Counted from the first letter of the stretch, positions 33,854 to 43,361 are shown. The stretch is DNA of 64,000 nt from Parashewanella sp965200795 (GCA_965200795.1 CBDAVB010000035.1:186001-250000); one strand, 5' to 3'. Notes: generated by a model not told the origin, from the letters alone. A program made the numbers and translations.

Positions 33854-35275
33854 ATGAAAAAGTCACTCATGGCACTGGTCATCGGTTTAAGTTGTTTTGG
33901 CGTTTACGCAAAAGGCGTCAGCCCGTATTTACCGGTTAATTCTGATGCGACGTTAGATAATGATATCGAAACCCTGGCGGTTATCGCCGACATCCCCAAG
34001 CTGACTAAGCCTTACAATTTAGCCGTGATATTTCAGGCATTAAATAAGATCCGGTATGAGCGCCCTGAATTGTATCATAGGCTTAACCGTCAGCTGTTGC
34101 CGTATAAAAAAAGTATTTCTCTTACCCGGGCTAAGTTAAGCCTTAGTCAGGGCGGAGAGACGGAACAGATTTTACCTAACCAAAATGGCGTTTCATCTGA
34201 CAATCATTACAGTGTTGACTTTCAGTATCAACTGCAATTTCAGGACTGGCTGGGTTTATATGCCGGAGCTGATTTAAGTCAGCAACATCAGCAGTGGACC
34301 GGCTCTACCATTTCAGTTGGTAGCTCTTGGGCGCAGTTAGATATCGGTTATCGTGAGCACTGGTTTTCGCCGTTTCAAGATCAAAGCCAGTTAATCAGCA
34401 ATAACGCTCAGACTATGCCATCGGTTACGCTCAGTAATAACCTGCCGATAGAGTTCTGGGGCAGAGACTTTAACTATGAGCTGTTTTTAGCGCAAATGGA
34501 CAGGCAGCCAGTTCGCTACCAGAGCCGGTACAGTGAACGCAAAAAACCATTTTTAGCGGGTTTCCACTTCAGCTTTGAACCTGTCGATGGTTGGATGCTG
34601 GGCTTAAATCGTACTATGCAGTTCGGCGGCGGAGAACGTGCAACAGGGTTCAAAGACGTACTTAAAGCGTTTTTTGATCCCGCCGGCCTTGATAATACCG
34701 GTTCAGAATTAAGTGCGGATGAGGAAGCCGGGAATCAATTAGCCTCGCTGACGAGTAAAGTTAATTTTAACACCGGTATTCCGTTTTCTGTTTCAGCAGA
34801 GATTGCCGCGGAAGATACGGCAAATCATAATAATTACCAGCTTGGCAATTTGGCCTACTCGCTGGGGGTTTATTTCCCTCTTCTTTTGAATGACACTCTG
34901 TCTTTTAATTATGAGACGACGCTTTTTGAGGACGCCTGGTACGCACACCATTTATACAAAGACGGTTATACCAATGACGGTGTCGTTATTGGACACTGGG
35001 CGATGCAGACACAAAGAGAGAATGGTACCGCTTTAGACCAATTTTCGCACTCGATTCAGGTGGGTTACCGTTTTGATAGTCGTCACCGGTTAAATACAAC
35101 ATTGAGGTTAATAGCGCCTAAAAGTCGTGCCAAAGATAAATACTCCTCCGGATGGAGCTTACAAGCAGAATATTTATTTCCGATAAAACAATACACTTTT
35201 TCTGCCGGTGCCTATATGGGTAAGACTATGGTGGACGACGATTTTTGGCAGATGAGTTTGTCTTTGATATTTTAG
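33854..35275 (+). CDS. capsule assembly Wzi-family outer-membrane protein
   Basis: 473 residues with a Sec signal peptide (MKKSLMALVIGLSCFGVYA, cleavage about residue 19). Wzi proteins are outer-membrane beta-barrels that help anchor capsule or exported polysaccharide at the surface. After a short helical N-terminal part (about 25-100), amphipathic strands with many Tyr/Trp/Gln residues run to a C-terminal phenylalanine (MSLSLIF), typical of BamA-assembled barrels. LDIGYREHWFSPF and IEFWGRDFNYELFLAQ are Wzi-like. Beside the glycerophosphate polymer genes, it suggests a surface polysaccharide. Confidence 0.87.
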   Translation: MKKSLMALVIGLSCFGVYAKGVSPYLPVNSDATLDNDIETLAVIADIPKLTKPYNLAVIFQALNKIRYERPELYHRLNRQLLPYKKSISLTRAKLSLSQGGETEQILPNQNGVSSDNHYSVDFQYQLQFQDWLGLYAGADLSQQHQQWTGSTISVGSSWAQLDIGYREHWFSPFQDQSQLISNNAQTMPSVTLSNNLPIEFWGRDFNYELFLAQMDRQPVRYQSRYSERKKPFLAGFHFSFEPVDGWMLGLNRTMQFGGGERATGFKDVLKAFFDPAGLDNTGSELSADEEAGNQLASLTSKVNFNTGIPFSVSAEIAAEDTANHNNYQLGNLAYSLGVYFPLLLNDTLSFNYETTLFEDAWYAHHLYKDGYTNDGVVIGHWAMQTQRENGTALDQFSHSIQVGYRFDSRHRLNTTLRLIAPKSRAKDKYSSGWSLQAEYLFPIKQYTFSAGAYMGKTMVDDDFWQMSLSLIF

Positions 35276-35328
35276 CTGGACATGTTTAGGACAGTTCTTT
35301 TCTTTAGTTGTTAATGTGAGATTTCAAA

Positions 35329-36390
35329 TTGATTTACTTTGACGTTTTACACCCTTACTACTTACCACAGTATCTACCAGTAAGTAAGCAATTACTTGAA
35401 GCAGGCGAGGATGTTGTGTTTGTTATATACAAAAGCAAAGACCTTCAAGCCTCGCTGCATTCTATTGTTGAGGCGCTTCAGTTAACTGTAATTTGGGTAG
35501 ACAATAAAGAACAGGCGATTAAATTATATAAGGAAGAACAACCTAATTGGGTCATTTTTGGTAATGCATTTGCTGAATTAGAACAACTAAGAAAACGAGG
35601 TTGCAAGACGGCATTAATGCAGCATGGAATCGGCCCAAAGTCCTGCTATTATGACGTGTCAGAGTCTGATTTTGATGTTCGATTCGTTGAGGGGCAATAT
35701 CGACTTAAACGACTTAAGCAGCGTTTCCCTGAGAAAACATTTATCGATACCGGATATGCGAAGTTAGACCCCATTATCAACGGCACACTAAAAGCTATTG
35801 ATTTAGAAGATATCGGACTCAACTCATCAAAAAAAACATTGCTTTACGCACCGACTTTTTATCCTAGTAGTATCGAAAAAATGGATAAACGTTGGCCAGA
35901 AGAATTCAAGGAATACAATGTGATAATCAAGCCACATTACTTTTCTTTGATTAAACCTAATTATAAAAAGCACAAGCGCCTTTTGGACTTTTGGTCACAG
36001 TTTGAAAATGTTTATCTTGCTCCAATAGGAGAAATTAATTTAAATCCATTCATGCAAATTGCTGATGTATTAATTAGTGATGCCTCTTCGGCAATATTTG
36101 AATTTACGGCTTTGAATAAACCTGTGGTTTGGTGTGATTTTTATAAGCTTCGTTGGGCTTACCGAGGTATATTTAGTTATCGCTTTAAAAAAAGAATGGA
36201 TCAAGATTTGTATCGATATGCTGATATTGCCGCGCATGCAAAAAGCTACCGAGAGCTTAAAAGTGTTGTGGACAGTCAAATTTCTATGCCTGAATCTTAT
36301 GAAAATAAAAGAGCGACATATACTTTAGAGCTTGCTGGTGTGGTCGACGGAAAATCTGCAAGCAGAATTGCGCATTATTTGGTCGAATAA
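35329..36390 (+). CDS. CDP-glycerol glycerophosphotransferase family protein
   Basis: 353 residues with a TTG start at 35329. Teichoic-acid-type (TagB/TarB-like) GT-B enzyme transferring glycerol phosphate from CDP-glycerol. ALMQHGIGPKS (about 99-109), TGYAKLDPI (about 142-150), VIIKPHYFSL (about 198-207) and ADVLISDASSAIFEFTALNKPVVW (from about 247) are the family blocks, with the His and Asp/Ser residues of the active site. It is AT-richer than the LPS genes around it and is followed 2 bp later by a CDP-glycerol-forming enzyme. Likely a horizontally acquired surface-polymer module. Confidence 0.88.
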   Translation: MIYFDVLHPYYLPQYLPVSKQLLEAGEDVVFVIYKSKDLQASLHSIVEALQLTVIWVDNKEQAIKLYKEEQPNWVIFGNAFAELEQLRKRGCKTALMQHGIGPKSCYYDVSESDFDVRFVEGQYRLKRLKQRFPEKTFIDTGYAKLDPIINGTLKAIDLEDIGLNSSKKTLLYAPTFYPSSIEKMDKRWPEEFKEYNVIIKPHYFSLIKPNYKKHKRLLDFWSQFENVYLAPIGEINLNPFMQIADVLISDASSAIFEFTALNKPVVWCDFYKLRWAYRGIFSYRFKKRMDQDLYRYADIAAHAKSYRELKSVVDSQISMPESYENKRATYTLELAGVVDGKSASRIAHYLVE

Positions 36391-36392
36391 AA

Positions 36393-36785
36393 ATGAGAAT
36401 AATTACTTTTGGGACTTTCGATATCTTCCATATCGGACACTTGAACATTATCGAAAGGGCTAAAGCTTTGGGATCTCATTTAACCGTTGGGATATCATCA
36501 GATCAACTGAATTTTACTAAGAAAAAACGTTATCCGGTTTGTGGTGAAGCAGAACGTTTACATATTGTTGCTGCATTAAGATGCGTTGATCATGTTTTTA
36601 TTGAGGAATCTTTGGAGCTGAAAGCAGATTATATCAAAAGGTATCAAGCTGACTGTTTAGTTATGGGAGATGACTGGGATGGAAAATTTGATCATTTGAA
36701 AAGTATTTGTGAAGTGATTTATCTGCCAAGAACCCCCTCCATTTCAACAACTGAGCGAATTCAAGTCGTAAAGTCAAAAGATTAA
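36393..36785 (+). CDS. glycerol-3-phosphate cytidylyltransferase-like protein (TagD family)
   Basis: 130 residues, the usual TagD length. Makes CDP-glycerol from CTP and glycerol-3-phosphate. The nucleotidyltransferase signatures are present: GTFDIFHIGHLNIIERAK (residues about 7-24, with the HxGH motif), RYPVCGEAERLHIV (the RYV/R-type segment), GDDWDGKFD (about 96-104) and STTERIQ (the RTxGISTT-like end). It lies 2 bp after the glycerophosphotransferase and supplies its donor. Low GC, like its partner. Confidence 0.93.
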   Translation: MRIITFGTFDIFHIGHLNIIERAKALGSHLTVGISSDQLNFTKKKRYPVCGEAERLHIVAALRCVDHVFIEESLELKADYIKRYQADCLVMGDDWDGKFDHLKSICEVIYLPRTPSISTTERIQVVKSKD

Positions 36786-36919
36786 TTCAACCACTTGAAC
36801 ATCAAATGAAATACCCCGAAGATTATGAGTTAAATCGCCGTCAATACACCGCTGATCATGTCGGCGTTACAGATGGAAAAGCATCAAAACGCATCGTGCA
36901 ATACTTGTTAGAGCATTAA
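36785..36919 (+). pseudogene. C-terminal remnant of a CDP-glycerol glycerophosphotransferase
   Basis: About 45 codons, in frame to a TAA at 36917-36919, read MKYPEDYELNRRQYT then GVTDGKASKRIVQYLLEH. This closely parallels the end of the intact gene at 35329 (MPESYENKRATYT, GVVDGKSASRIAHYLVE). It is therefore the tail of a second, related gene whose body is gone. It probably marks the junction where one polymer gene set replaced another. Confidence 0.8.
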
Positions 36920-36925
36920 TGGTGT

Positions 36926-37477
36926 TTATTCCGTAAACGAGGGAATATTCTTCGGATATTTCCCTTCTATCCCGCGGAAAAAGTCCAGAATTTGATTCAT
37001 ATCATACGCCATGTCGTCAGTTACCCGCCTTGGCCTATCAATAACAACTTGTTTATTCTTGAAATCAAGACCGATGCAGATTACGGGGACGTCAGCCGTC
37101 CTGGCGATGTGGTAAAAGCCGGTTTTCCACCGGCCCACATTTGAACGGGTGCCTTCCGGCGCCAGAGCCAGTTTATAGGTTTTTCCGCGCTTAAATTCAT
37201 CAACGGCGGCGTCAACAAGGTTGTTGTGCTTACTTCTGTCCACGGGGCTGCCTCCGGTAGCGCGGAAAAACCAGCCCCAGAGAGGGAAAAACAACTTATG
37301 CTTGCCTAAATAATTGATTTTTTCCCTGACAATATATTTCGCCGTCAGCGCGATAACAAAATCCCAGTTACTGGTATGGGGAGCGGCGATCAGAATATAT
37401 TTATCAAGTCCGGGAAGCTCGCCTTTAAGCCGCCAGCCCGTCTGATGAAACAGCCAGGTGATGAGAGAGATAAACAT
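36926..37477 (-). CDS. 1-acylglycerol-3-phosphate O-acyltransferase-like (LPLAT) protein
   Basis: 183 residues. PlsC-type acyltransferase motif I HTSNWD (HX4D, about residues 34-39), motif II-like GGSPVDRS (about 75-82) and motif III APEGTRSN (about 105-112). Belongs to the short, PlsC-related group common in marine gammaproteobacteria; exact acceptor unknown. An N-terminal hydrophobic stretch suggests membrane association. Starts at ATG 37477 and overlaps nothing; the polymer-gene remnant ends 7 bp beyond its stop. Confidence 0.85.
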   Translation of the reverse strand: MFISLITWLFHQTGWRLKGELPGLDKYILIAAPHTSNWDFVIALTAKYIVREKINYLGKHKLFFPLWGWFFRATGGSPVDRSKHNNLVDAAVDEFKRGKTYKLALAPEGTRSNVGRWKTGFYHIARTADVPVICIGLDFKNKQVVIDRPRRVTDDMAYDMNQILDFFRGIEGKYPKNIPSFTE

Positions 37478-37521
37478 ACCGAGTCCCGGTGAGACGCTTG
37501 TTGCCGCATTTTACCCTAAAA

Positions 37522-39054
37522 TTAACCCTGATGGCGGCGGGCTTGCTTTTTAAAGCCCGGCGGCTGACCGATAAACTTCCTTGGCCCGAGTCTGAGCAAG
37601 CTTGCGCCGAATAACACACTGATAACCAAAGCCGAGACATATTCAATGACATAACTGAATTCAACGGATCTGACAACACCCAAATCAATATCTTTGATAA
37701 TCACTAATCCGGAAACTAACACCGCCGTAACCGCCGCGGCTGAGACGAGGCTGAATTGCCGCAGCTGAGCGGCGGACAACAAAGGCGCGGCGGTTAAGGT
37801 AAAGACAACGGAAGTGATATGCCATTGCTGAAAGTAAAGGCAGGCGGCGATAAAGGCGGCGCTGAAGCAGTTTAACTTTAAGCGCAGGAACGCCGCGGCC
37901 AGTAAAGCGAGTTGCGTAAACGGATGAGAAAAGAGTCCGCCCGGCTCACCGGCGAGATAAAGTAATAATACAAAAAACACCGTAAACGGAGCGCTTCGGT
38001 CGATTAATCCGGCAAAGGCAAAATGCCATGAAGACTCAGAATCGCGCGGCAGGCTTAACCGGGGTTTTTCTCCGGTCAGCGTGAGTGCCGCGATGACTGA
38101 TACCGAGATCAGAAAATGGATATAAAAAAACTCCGGGCCCAGAACCAGGAAGCTGAATAACCACATTTCCGGTCCGGCGATTTTCTGTAACCAGCCGAGC
38201 GGGTCTGAGGATACATCCGGTTTAATGTTGAGGCCATACCTGAGTGCGGCGGCGGATAAGCACAGCAAAACCGCCGGCGAGACGGACACCAGCCACCGCC
38301 AGAAAAGGTGTAACTGGTGATCCCGCGGGTCATGAAAATGGCTGCTGTGCTGATCCGCTGATAATAACAGGATCAGCAGGACGATACCTAAAATACTGCC
38401 TATCGCGGCCTGGTATTCATACTTTCCCTGTTTATCTTCTCCCTGTTTATCTTGCGCCCCCTTGATATGGGACTGATGCAATACGACATGCAAAATCGAA
38501 CCCGTAACAAAGGCTTGTAAATAAACGGTATTATCAACACCTACGCTGAGCCAGTGCTGCCCCGTCATGTAACCGGCAGCCGTGCTCAGCATCATAACAG
38601 CAAGCACGACGGCGGCGTTGCGGCTGCCGATCTGAGGCTTTAATAACCACCAGACGGCGATGCCGACGGGCAAACGGTGTAAAATGACGCCCAGGGCCAG
38701 CAGATCCGAGTTGTCCGGATGAGCGGCGAGCACGAGTGCGCCCCCGTCCGTGACCGTATGCAGGAGTAAACCAAAAACGCCTAAACAGACCGTGACCTTA
38801 CGGGTGACGTCAGAATAACGATGAAACAGCCTTTCGCTCGCGGCCGGACCCCAGACGCCGGTAACGACAAACAGCAAAGACAACCAGCCGCCGCGCTCCA
38901 GAAGTTCCGGCAGAATGTGGATAAGAACCAGTCCGCCCAGAGACACAAAAATGAAACCGTCCAAGCCTTTTTGTAAACCGTGATCTGAAGTCAGATACCG
39001 ATAGGATAAAGGCCCCGCGAGTAACGCGATAAGACTGGCGATGAGATAAAGCAT
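37522..39054 (-). CDS. ZIP-like metal permease fused to a second membrane domain
   Basis: 510 residues, about 13-14 hydrophobic segments. The first half resembles the ZIP family: LLHTVTDGGAL (about 96-106) and LHRLPVGIAVWW (about 125-136) sit where the metal-binding HNFxEG and HExPxE motifs of TM4 and TM5 lie, and GSILHVVLHQS follows. A His/Asp-rich loop (HSSHFHDPRDHQLH, about 236-249) could bind metal. The second half (about 255-490) is another polytopic domain I cannot name. Probably an inner-membrane transporter, substrate uncertain. The LPLAT gene follows 44 bp later in the same direction. Confidence 0.7.
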   Translation of the reverse strand: MLYLIASLIALLAGPLSYRYLTSDHGLQKGLDGFIFVSLGGLVLIHILPELLERGGWLSLLFVVTGVWGPAASERLFHRYSDVTRKVTVCLGVFGLLLHTVTDGGALVLAAHPDNSDLLALGVILHRLPVGIAVWWLLKPQIGSRNAAVVLAVMMLSTAAGYMTGQHWLSVGVDNTVYLQAFVTGSILHVVLHQSHIKGAQDKQGEDKQGKYEYQAAIGSILGIVLLILLLSADQHSSHFHDPRDHQLHLFWRWLVSVSPAVLLCLSAAALRYGLNIKPDVSSDPLGWLQKIAGPEMWLFSFLVLGPEFFYIHFLISVSVIAALTLTGEKPRLSLPRDSESSWHFAFAGLIDRSAPFTVFFVLLLYLAGEPGGLFSHPFTQLALLAAAFLRLKLNCFSAAFIAACLYFQQWHITSVVFTLTAAPLLSAAQLRQFSLVSAAAVTAVLVSGLVIIKDIDLGVVRSVEFSYVIEYVSALVISVLFGASLLRLGPRKFIGQPPGFKKQARRHQG

Positions 39055-39279
39055 GGTTTTTACGTCAAATTAGAATAAGCCGTTCATTATAGCCTTGTTG
39101 AGAGTTAATATCACGAACGGTGATGTTGATATGAGAACATCAGACATTAAATGTTAAGAATAAGTAAGATAATGATGACAAAAGGTAATATTTGAAATAA
39201 TTTCCTTGTTTGAGCCTTAAAACAGATATACTGAGCAATTATTGTTAATTTAGAGAAATTTGCCGGGACTCATCAAACG

Positions 39280-39873
39280 ATGGATATATTTTCTGCGTCC
39301 GTAATGCTGTTTTTGATCATGGATCCGTTAGGTAATCTGCCGATTTTCGCCTCCATATTGCGACATATCGATCCCGCCAAACGTCGTAAGGTTCTGTTAA
39401 GGGAATTAATTTTCGCGCTGATCATTATGCTGCTGTTTTTGTATGCCGGTGAATCTATTCTGTCATTCTTAAATTTACGTTCTGAGTCCGTCAGTATCGC
39501 CGGCGGTATTATTCTGTTTTTGATCGCCATCAAAATGATCTTCCCTCAGCCCGGCGGCATGGCCGGTTTAGCGGCGGGTGAAGAGCCGTTTATCGTACCG
39601 ATGGCGATTCCGCTGATGGCCGGGCCCTCGATTCTGGCGGCGCTGATTTTACTGGCGCATACCGACAGCTCAAGAATGACCGACTGGACTACCGCGTTGA
39701 TTATTGCCTGGGTCGCCAGCGCGGTGATATTAATGTTTAACTCGCTGTTTACCCGGATTTTAGGTGAGAAAGGCTTAACCGCCGTTGAGCGCCTGATGGG
39801 TATGGTGCTGGTCATGCTGTCGGTACAGATGTTCCTTGACGGTGTGGCGAATTACTTAAATGGCGTGCCTTAG
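39280..39873 (+). CDS. yhgN: MarC-family membrane protein (YhgN-like)
   Basis: 197 residues, six predicted membrane helices. MarC/UPF0056 family: LFLIMDPLGNLPIF (residues about 10-23), VSIAGGIILFLIAIKMIF (about 71-88) and VPMAIPLMAGPSILAAL (about 107-123) are the diagnostic segments. Inner-membrane protein of unclear function; the multidrug-resistance role once proposed for MarC was not confirmed. 225 bp upstream contain no other gene. Confidence 0.92.
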   Translation: MDIFSASVMLFLIMDPLGNLPIFASILRHIDPAKRRKVLLRELIFALIIMLLFLYAGESILSFLNLRSESVSIAGGIILFLIAIKMIFPQPGGMAGLAAGEEPFIVPMAIPLMAGPSILAALILLAHTDSSRMTDWTTALIIAWVASAVILMFNSLFTRILGEKGLTAVERLMGMVLVMLSVQMFLDGVANYLNGVP

Positions 39874-39920
39874 CGGCTCAGTTACTTAGTCACGCGGACA
39901 AAATTTTACGAGTCAGAGTT

Positions 39921-39949
39921 AAAAAACAGCCCGCGCGCCGGTTTTTTTT
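39921..39949 (+). terminator. possible terminator after yhgN
   Basis: AAAAAAC is followed by a GC-rich core (GCCCGCGCGCCG) and GTTTTTTTT. The A-run and T-run can pair around the GC core. It lies 48 bp after the yhgN stop and before the glucosidase gene. The stem is imperfect. Confidence 0.45.
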
Positions 39950-40013
39950 GCGCTTGTTTTTCGCTTATAAAGACGGCAGACTTTAGCGGACACTTTATCT
40001 GATAAAAATAACT

Positions 40014-42170
40014 ATGCGCCGGTTTATCCTACTGATTGCTTTTATAACGAGTTTTTCGGCGATTGCCGCTGAGCCGGTCTCTGATTTCAGAAACCTGCTG
40101 CCCTATGCCGGAAGTGTCAGCGGCATCGAGCCGAGAGATAAATGGCGCAATTTAGAGATCCCGGCCGTTTATATTGACCGGGGGGCATGGCACGGATTTC
40201 ATCTGCCGGACAAAACTGAGGAGTACGGCAGCTTTCCCGGCCCCCTGATCATCGCGCAGGAATACAGCGTCTATCTTTCAAAAAATTTACAGCAGCTGCG
40301 TTTATTTGACGGGGACGGTAAACCGAGGCCGTTAGCTGACGCGCGACGCCAGCGGCGGTACAGTTTGCCTGACGGCCTTTATCAGGAATACCGCTGGCCG
40401 GATCTGACGCTCAAACTGGCGCTCAATTTTATTGATAACCGAACGGCGGCGATAACGACGACCCTGATTAATCCGACTCATCATTTACAGCGATGGCGAA
40501 TACAGTGGCGCGGCAAACCGTTTTCCGGTCACCCTGAAGTGGCTGATCACCGGTTAATACAGTCGCATCAGACTCAGGGTAATATCAGCCGCTGGTCTCT
40601 CACTCCGGTAAGCGACACCTGGAACTTACTGCTCGATGACGCGGAATATCAGATTCAGTTTCCGCGGGACGCGCAAGTGATAAAATCGCCGGAAAACGGC
40701 TATTCAGCGGCGCTGACAGCGGAACTGAGTTCAAATCAGCGGCGGCGATATATCAGCCTGCATCAGTACTTTCACACTAAAGCGGAAAGAGCGGACGCTC
40801 ACCGGTACACAACGGCTGAAGTCTCGGCAACAATACAAGCCGGTCAGCGGCGGTGGCGGCGGAAAACCGAAAAATTAGTGCCCGGCCGGCACGGCCGGGT
40901 CGCCGCTAAAGCGATAATGACCTTAACCCATAACTGGCGCAGCGCCGCCGGCAGCATACTGCGTGACGCCGTGACCCCTTCGGTGAGTTTTAAGTGGTTT
41001 AACGGCGTCTGGGCGTGGGACAGCTGGAAGCAGGCGGTCGCGATCGCCGAATTTGATACCGATCTGGCCAAATCCAATATCCTGGCGATGTTTGATTATC
41101 AGTTTACCGCTGACGATAAGATCAGACCGCAGGATCACGGAGGTCTGCCTGATGTGATTTTCTATAATAAAGCGGCTGACAGAGGCGGTAACGGCGGCGG
41201 CTGGAATGAGCGGAACGGTAAGCCGCCGCTTGCGGCGTGGGCTGTATGGGAGGTCTTTCGCAAGTCCGGCGATACGGATTTTGTCAAAGCCATGTATCCG
41301 AGGCTGGCGGCCTATCATCAATGGTGGTACCGCAATCGCGATCATAATAAAAACGGCTTAGCTGAATACGGCGCCAATGCGCATCCGGCGCACGTCAAAG
41401 ACGACACCAGCCGCCGCCGGGCGATCATCGAAGCGGCGGCGTGGGAATCGGGAATGGACAACGCCCCTCGTTTTGATGACGCCGATGATTTACATGTTTT
41501 AGAAAATCGTGACGCCGAAGGTAAGCTTACCGGTTATTCCGTCTCACAGGAATCGGTTGATCTTAACGCCTACCTTTATGCCGAAAAGTTACGGCTGGCG
41601 CAAATGGCAAAGCTGCTTGAGTTACCTGACGAGCGGATAAAATGGCAGCGGCAGGCGGATAATTTAGCCGTTAACATTCAAACTCAGATGTTCGACGCTA
41701 AAACCGGTTTTTTCTATGACATCCGTTTTAAGGGAGACAAACGAAAGTTACTCACTGAGTCAGGTAAAGGCGCGGAAGGCTGGATCCCGCTGTGGGCTGG
41801 TGTCGCGACTGTGGCGCAGGCGCGGCGGATGGCGGAGCAGCACCTTACCGGTGAACGGTTCGCCACTAAAGTCCCGTTTCCGACCGTCAGCGCGGACAGC
41901 CGTTCTTTTGCCCCGGGCCGTTACTGGCGCGGCCCCGTGTGGTTAGATCAGGCCTGGTTCGGCCTGAAAGGGTTACAGAACTATGGTTATCGGCGGCAGG
42001 CTGAACAACTGGCGCGGCAGCTTGTGAACAATGCCGGAGGCGTGACCGGCGACGGCGTGATAAGAGAAAACTATCACCCGTTAACGGGTGACGGGCTTCA
42101 CTGCAATAACTTCAGCTGGTCAGCCTCCTCGCTGCTGATGATTTATCATCAGTGGCTTGCCGGCCGATAA
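40014..42170 (+). CDS. GH63-type (YgjK-like) alpha-glucosidase, exported
   Basis: 718 residues with a Sec signal peptide (MRRFILLIAFITSFSAIAA). An N-terminal beta-rich domain precedes an (alpha/alpha)6 barrel from about 300. GVWAWDSWKQAVA (about 331-343) carries the motif with the catalytic Asp region of YgjK, and the C-terminal ENYHPLTGDGLHCNNFSWSAS (ends about 709) contains the second acidic region and the typical WSAS end. E. coli YgjK is a periplasmic glucosidase active on alpha-glucosides; the natural substrate here cannot be told. The 3' end overlaps ubiC by 59 bp, convergently. Confidence 0.82.
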   Translation: MRRFILLIAFITSFSAIAAEPVSDFRNLLPYAGSVSGIEPRDKWRNLEIPAVYIDRGAWHGFHLPDKTEEYGSFPGPLIIAQEYSVYLSKNLQQLRLFDGDGKPRPLADARRQRRYSLPDGLYQEYRWPDLTLKLALNFIDNRTAAITTTLINPTHHLQRWRIQWRGKPFSGHPEVADHRLIQSHQTQGNISRWSLTPVSDTWNLLLDDAEYQIQFPRDAQVIKSPENGYSAALTAELSSNQRRRYISLHQYFHTKAERADAHRYTTAEVSATIQAGQRRWRRKTEKLVPGRHGRVAAKAIMTLTHNWRSAAGSILRDAVTPSVSFKWFNGVWAWDSWKQAVAIAEFDTDLAKSNILAMFDYQFTADDKIRPQDHGGLPDVIFYNKAADRGGNGGGWNERNGKPPLAAWAVWEVFRKSGDTDFVKAMYPRLAAYHQWWYRNRDHNKNGLAEYGANAHPAHVKDDTSRRRAIIEAAAWESGMDNAPRFDDADDLHVLENRDAEGKLTGYSVSQESVDLNAYLYAEKLRLAQMAKLLELPDERIKWQRQADNLAVNIQTQMFDAKTGFFYDIRFKGDKRKLLTESGKGAEGWIPLWAGVATVAQARRMAEQHLTGERFATKVPFPTVSADSRSFAPGRYWRGPVWLDQAWFGLKGLQNYGYRRQAEQLARQLVNNAGGVTGDGVIRENYHPLTGDGLHCNNFSWSASSLLMIYHQWLAGR

Positions 42171-42714
42171 AGTTAACGGCGGCGGGTAAAAAGAACTCAC
42201 AGACAATCATCTCATTTTGTTTGTAGTTAAAAAAACGACGCCGGCCCCAGACGGATGACGCGGGTTGCTCCAGAGCTGAGGCCAGCCCGGCGATTGAGCC
42301 GTTGACGTTTGACTCGCCGACCTCAATTCTGCCGGGAATAAATTCATGATGACTGTAAAGCAGCTGCCCTAAGGGACTGCGGCCTAAGCCCCGGAAATCG
42401 ACCGCGGTCTGGGTTAATAACGGCGGCGGGATCAGCGTGCGGGCGAACACCCAGGGTGTGCCGTCCAGTGACAATAAGACCTCGCGGACCCAGACTCGCC
42501 GGTGAGCGTCAAATTCTCCCTGAAGCGGCTGAATTTCCGTCTCACCCAGCACAATTACCTGAAATTCGTTGCAGCAAGTTTTGAGTTTTTCCGTTAAACT
42601 GCCGTTTGCAAGTAACCAGTTTGTTAAATTCTTAAAAGGAAGTGTTGAGCATCGGGCCGGACGTTGCCAGACGATCGACTCACCGTAAGGAAAACCTGAA
42701 TTAAGCGAAGGCAT
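42112..42714 (-). CDS. ubiC: chorismate-pyruvate lyase UbiC
   Basis: 200 residues (E. coli 165). Releases pyruvate from chorismate to give 4-hydroxybenzoate, first committed step of ubiquinone synthesis. WVREVLLSLDGTPWVFARTLIP (from about 74), LGRSPLGQLLY (about 109-119) with the active Arg, and SVWGRRRFFNY (about 153-163) with the Glu-containing IVCEFFLP are conserved. ubiA does not follow as it does in E. coli. The end lies inside the convergent glucosidase gene. Confidence 0.92.
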   Translation of the reverse strand: MPSLNSGFPYGESIVWQRPARCSTLPFKNLTNWLLANGSLTEKLKTCCNEFQVIVLGETEIQPLQGEFDAHRRVWVREVLLSLDGTPWVFARTLIPPPLLTQTAVDFRGLGRSPLGQLLYSHHEFIPGRIEVGESNVNGSIAGLASALEQPASSVWGRRRFFNYKQNEMIVCEFFLPAAVNFIGRQATDDKSSAARRLTS

Positions 42715-42793
42715 TGATTACTCGCTGAAATAAGAAAAGTAGTTAGTTTATCACAATGAAATTTGCGGACGAAATGAGGGAGCGGTGATTGAG

Positions 42794-43192
42794 ATGAAAC
42801 GGGTTTTTTTAGCATTGGCATTACTGATGAGTATACAGCCCCGGGCTCACGCTGAAGAGAAAAACGCTGACGGCTATTCGTATTTCGGCTTTGAACCTGA
42901 AATCGTGACTAATTATATCGCCGGCCGTAAAAAACTCGGATTCGTGCGTGTCGGTATTGAGCTGATGGTGCGCGGCCGGTCTGATTTAGAACGCATTGAA
43001 AGGCATGAGCCGCTGTTACGCGCCGCCATTATCGAAATACTGGGTAATCAGCCCGAGGCGCGGATTAAATCGATGACCGGGCGGGAGGCGATTCGCCGCG
43101 ACTGCCTGCGCACGGTGAATAAACTGCTTAAGCGGGAAATCGGAAAAGAAGCGGTGGTGAATTTGTTATTCACTAAGTATCTGTACGACTGA
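42794..43192 (+). CDS. FliL-like protein with signal sequence
   Basis: 132 residues from ATG 42794 (an in-frame GTG at 42785 adds three). A hydrophobic N-terminus ending AHAEE looks like a signal peptide or anchor. GFEPEIVTNYI, LGFVRVGIELMV and LLRAAIIEILGNQ correspond to the periplasmic domain of FliL, a flagellar stator-associated protein. In Shewanella-type genomes a FliL-like gene sits beside ubiC, apart from the flagellar cluster, so a motility role is uncertain. AGGGAG precedes the start. Confidence 0.82.
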   Translation: MKRVFLALALLMSIQPRAHAEEKNADGYSYFGFEPEIVTNYIAGRKKLGFVRVGIELMVRGRSDLERIERHEPLLRAAIIEILGNQPEARIKSMTGREAIRRDCLRTVNKLLKREIGKEAVVNLLFTKYLYD

Positions 43193-43361
43193 GCATCTGA
43201 CGGCATGCCGGCGAAGGCCGGATAAAAGCCCGCGGGGCGTTCCCGGCGCCCGTCTCTTTCGGCGGGCGGCGCCAATAATCCGCAGCTTTTTGTTTATTAC
43301 AGCCCCTTTTTTATTTCAGCGAAAGTCAGCGGGCGCCAGCCCGGCGCGGCTGCGGAAGAAG

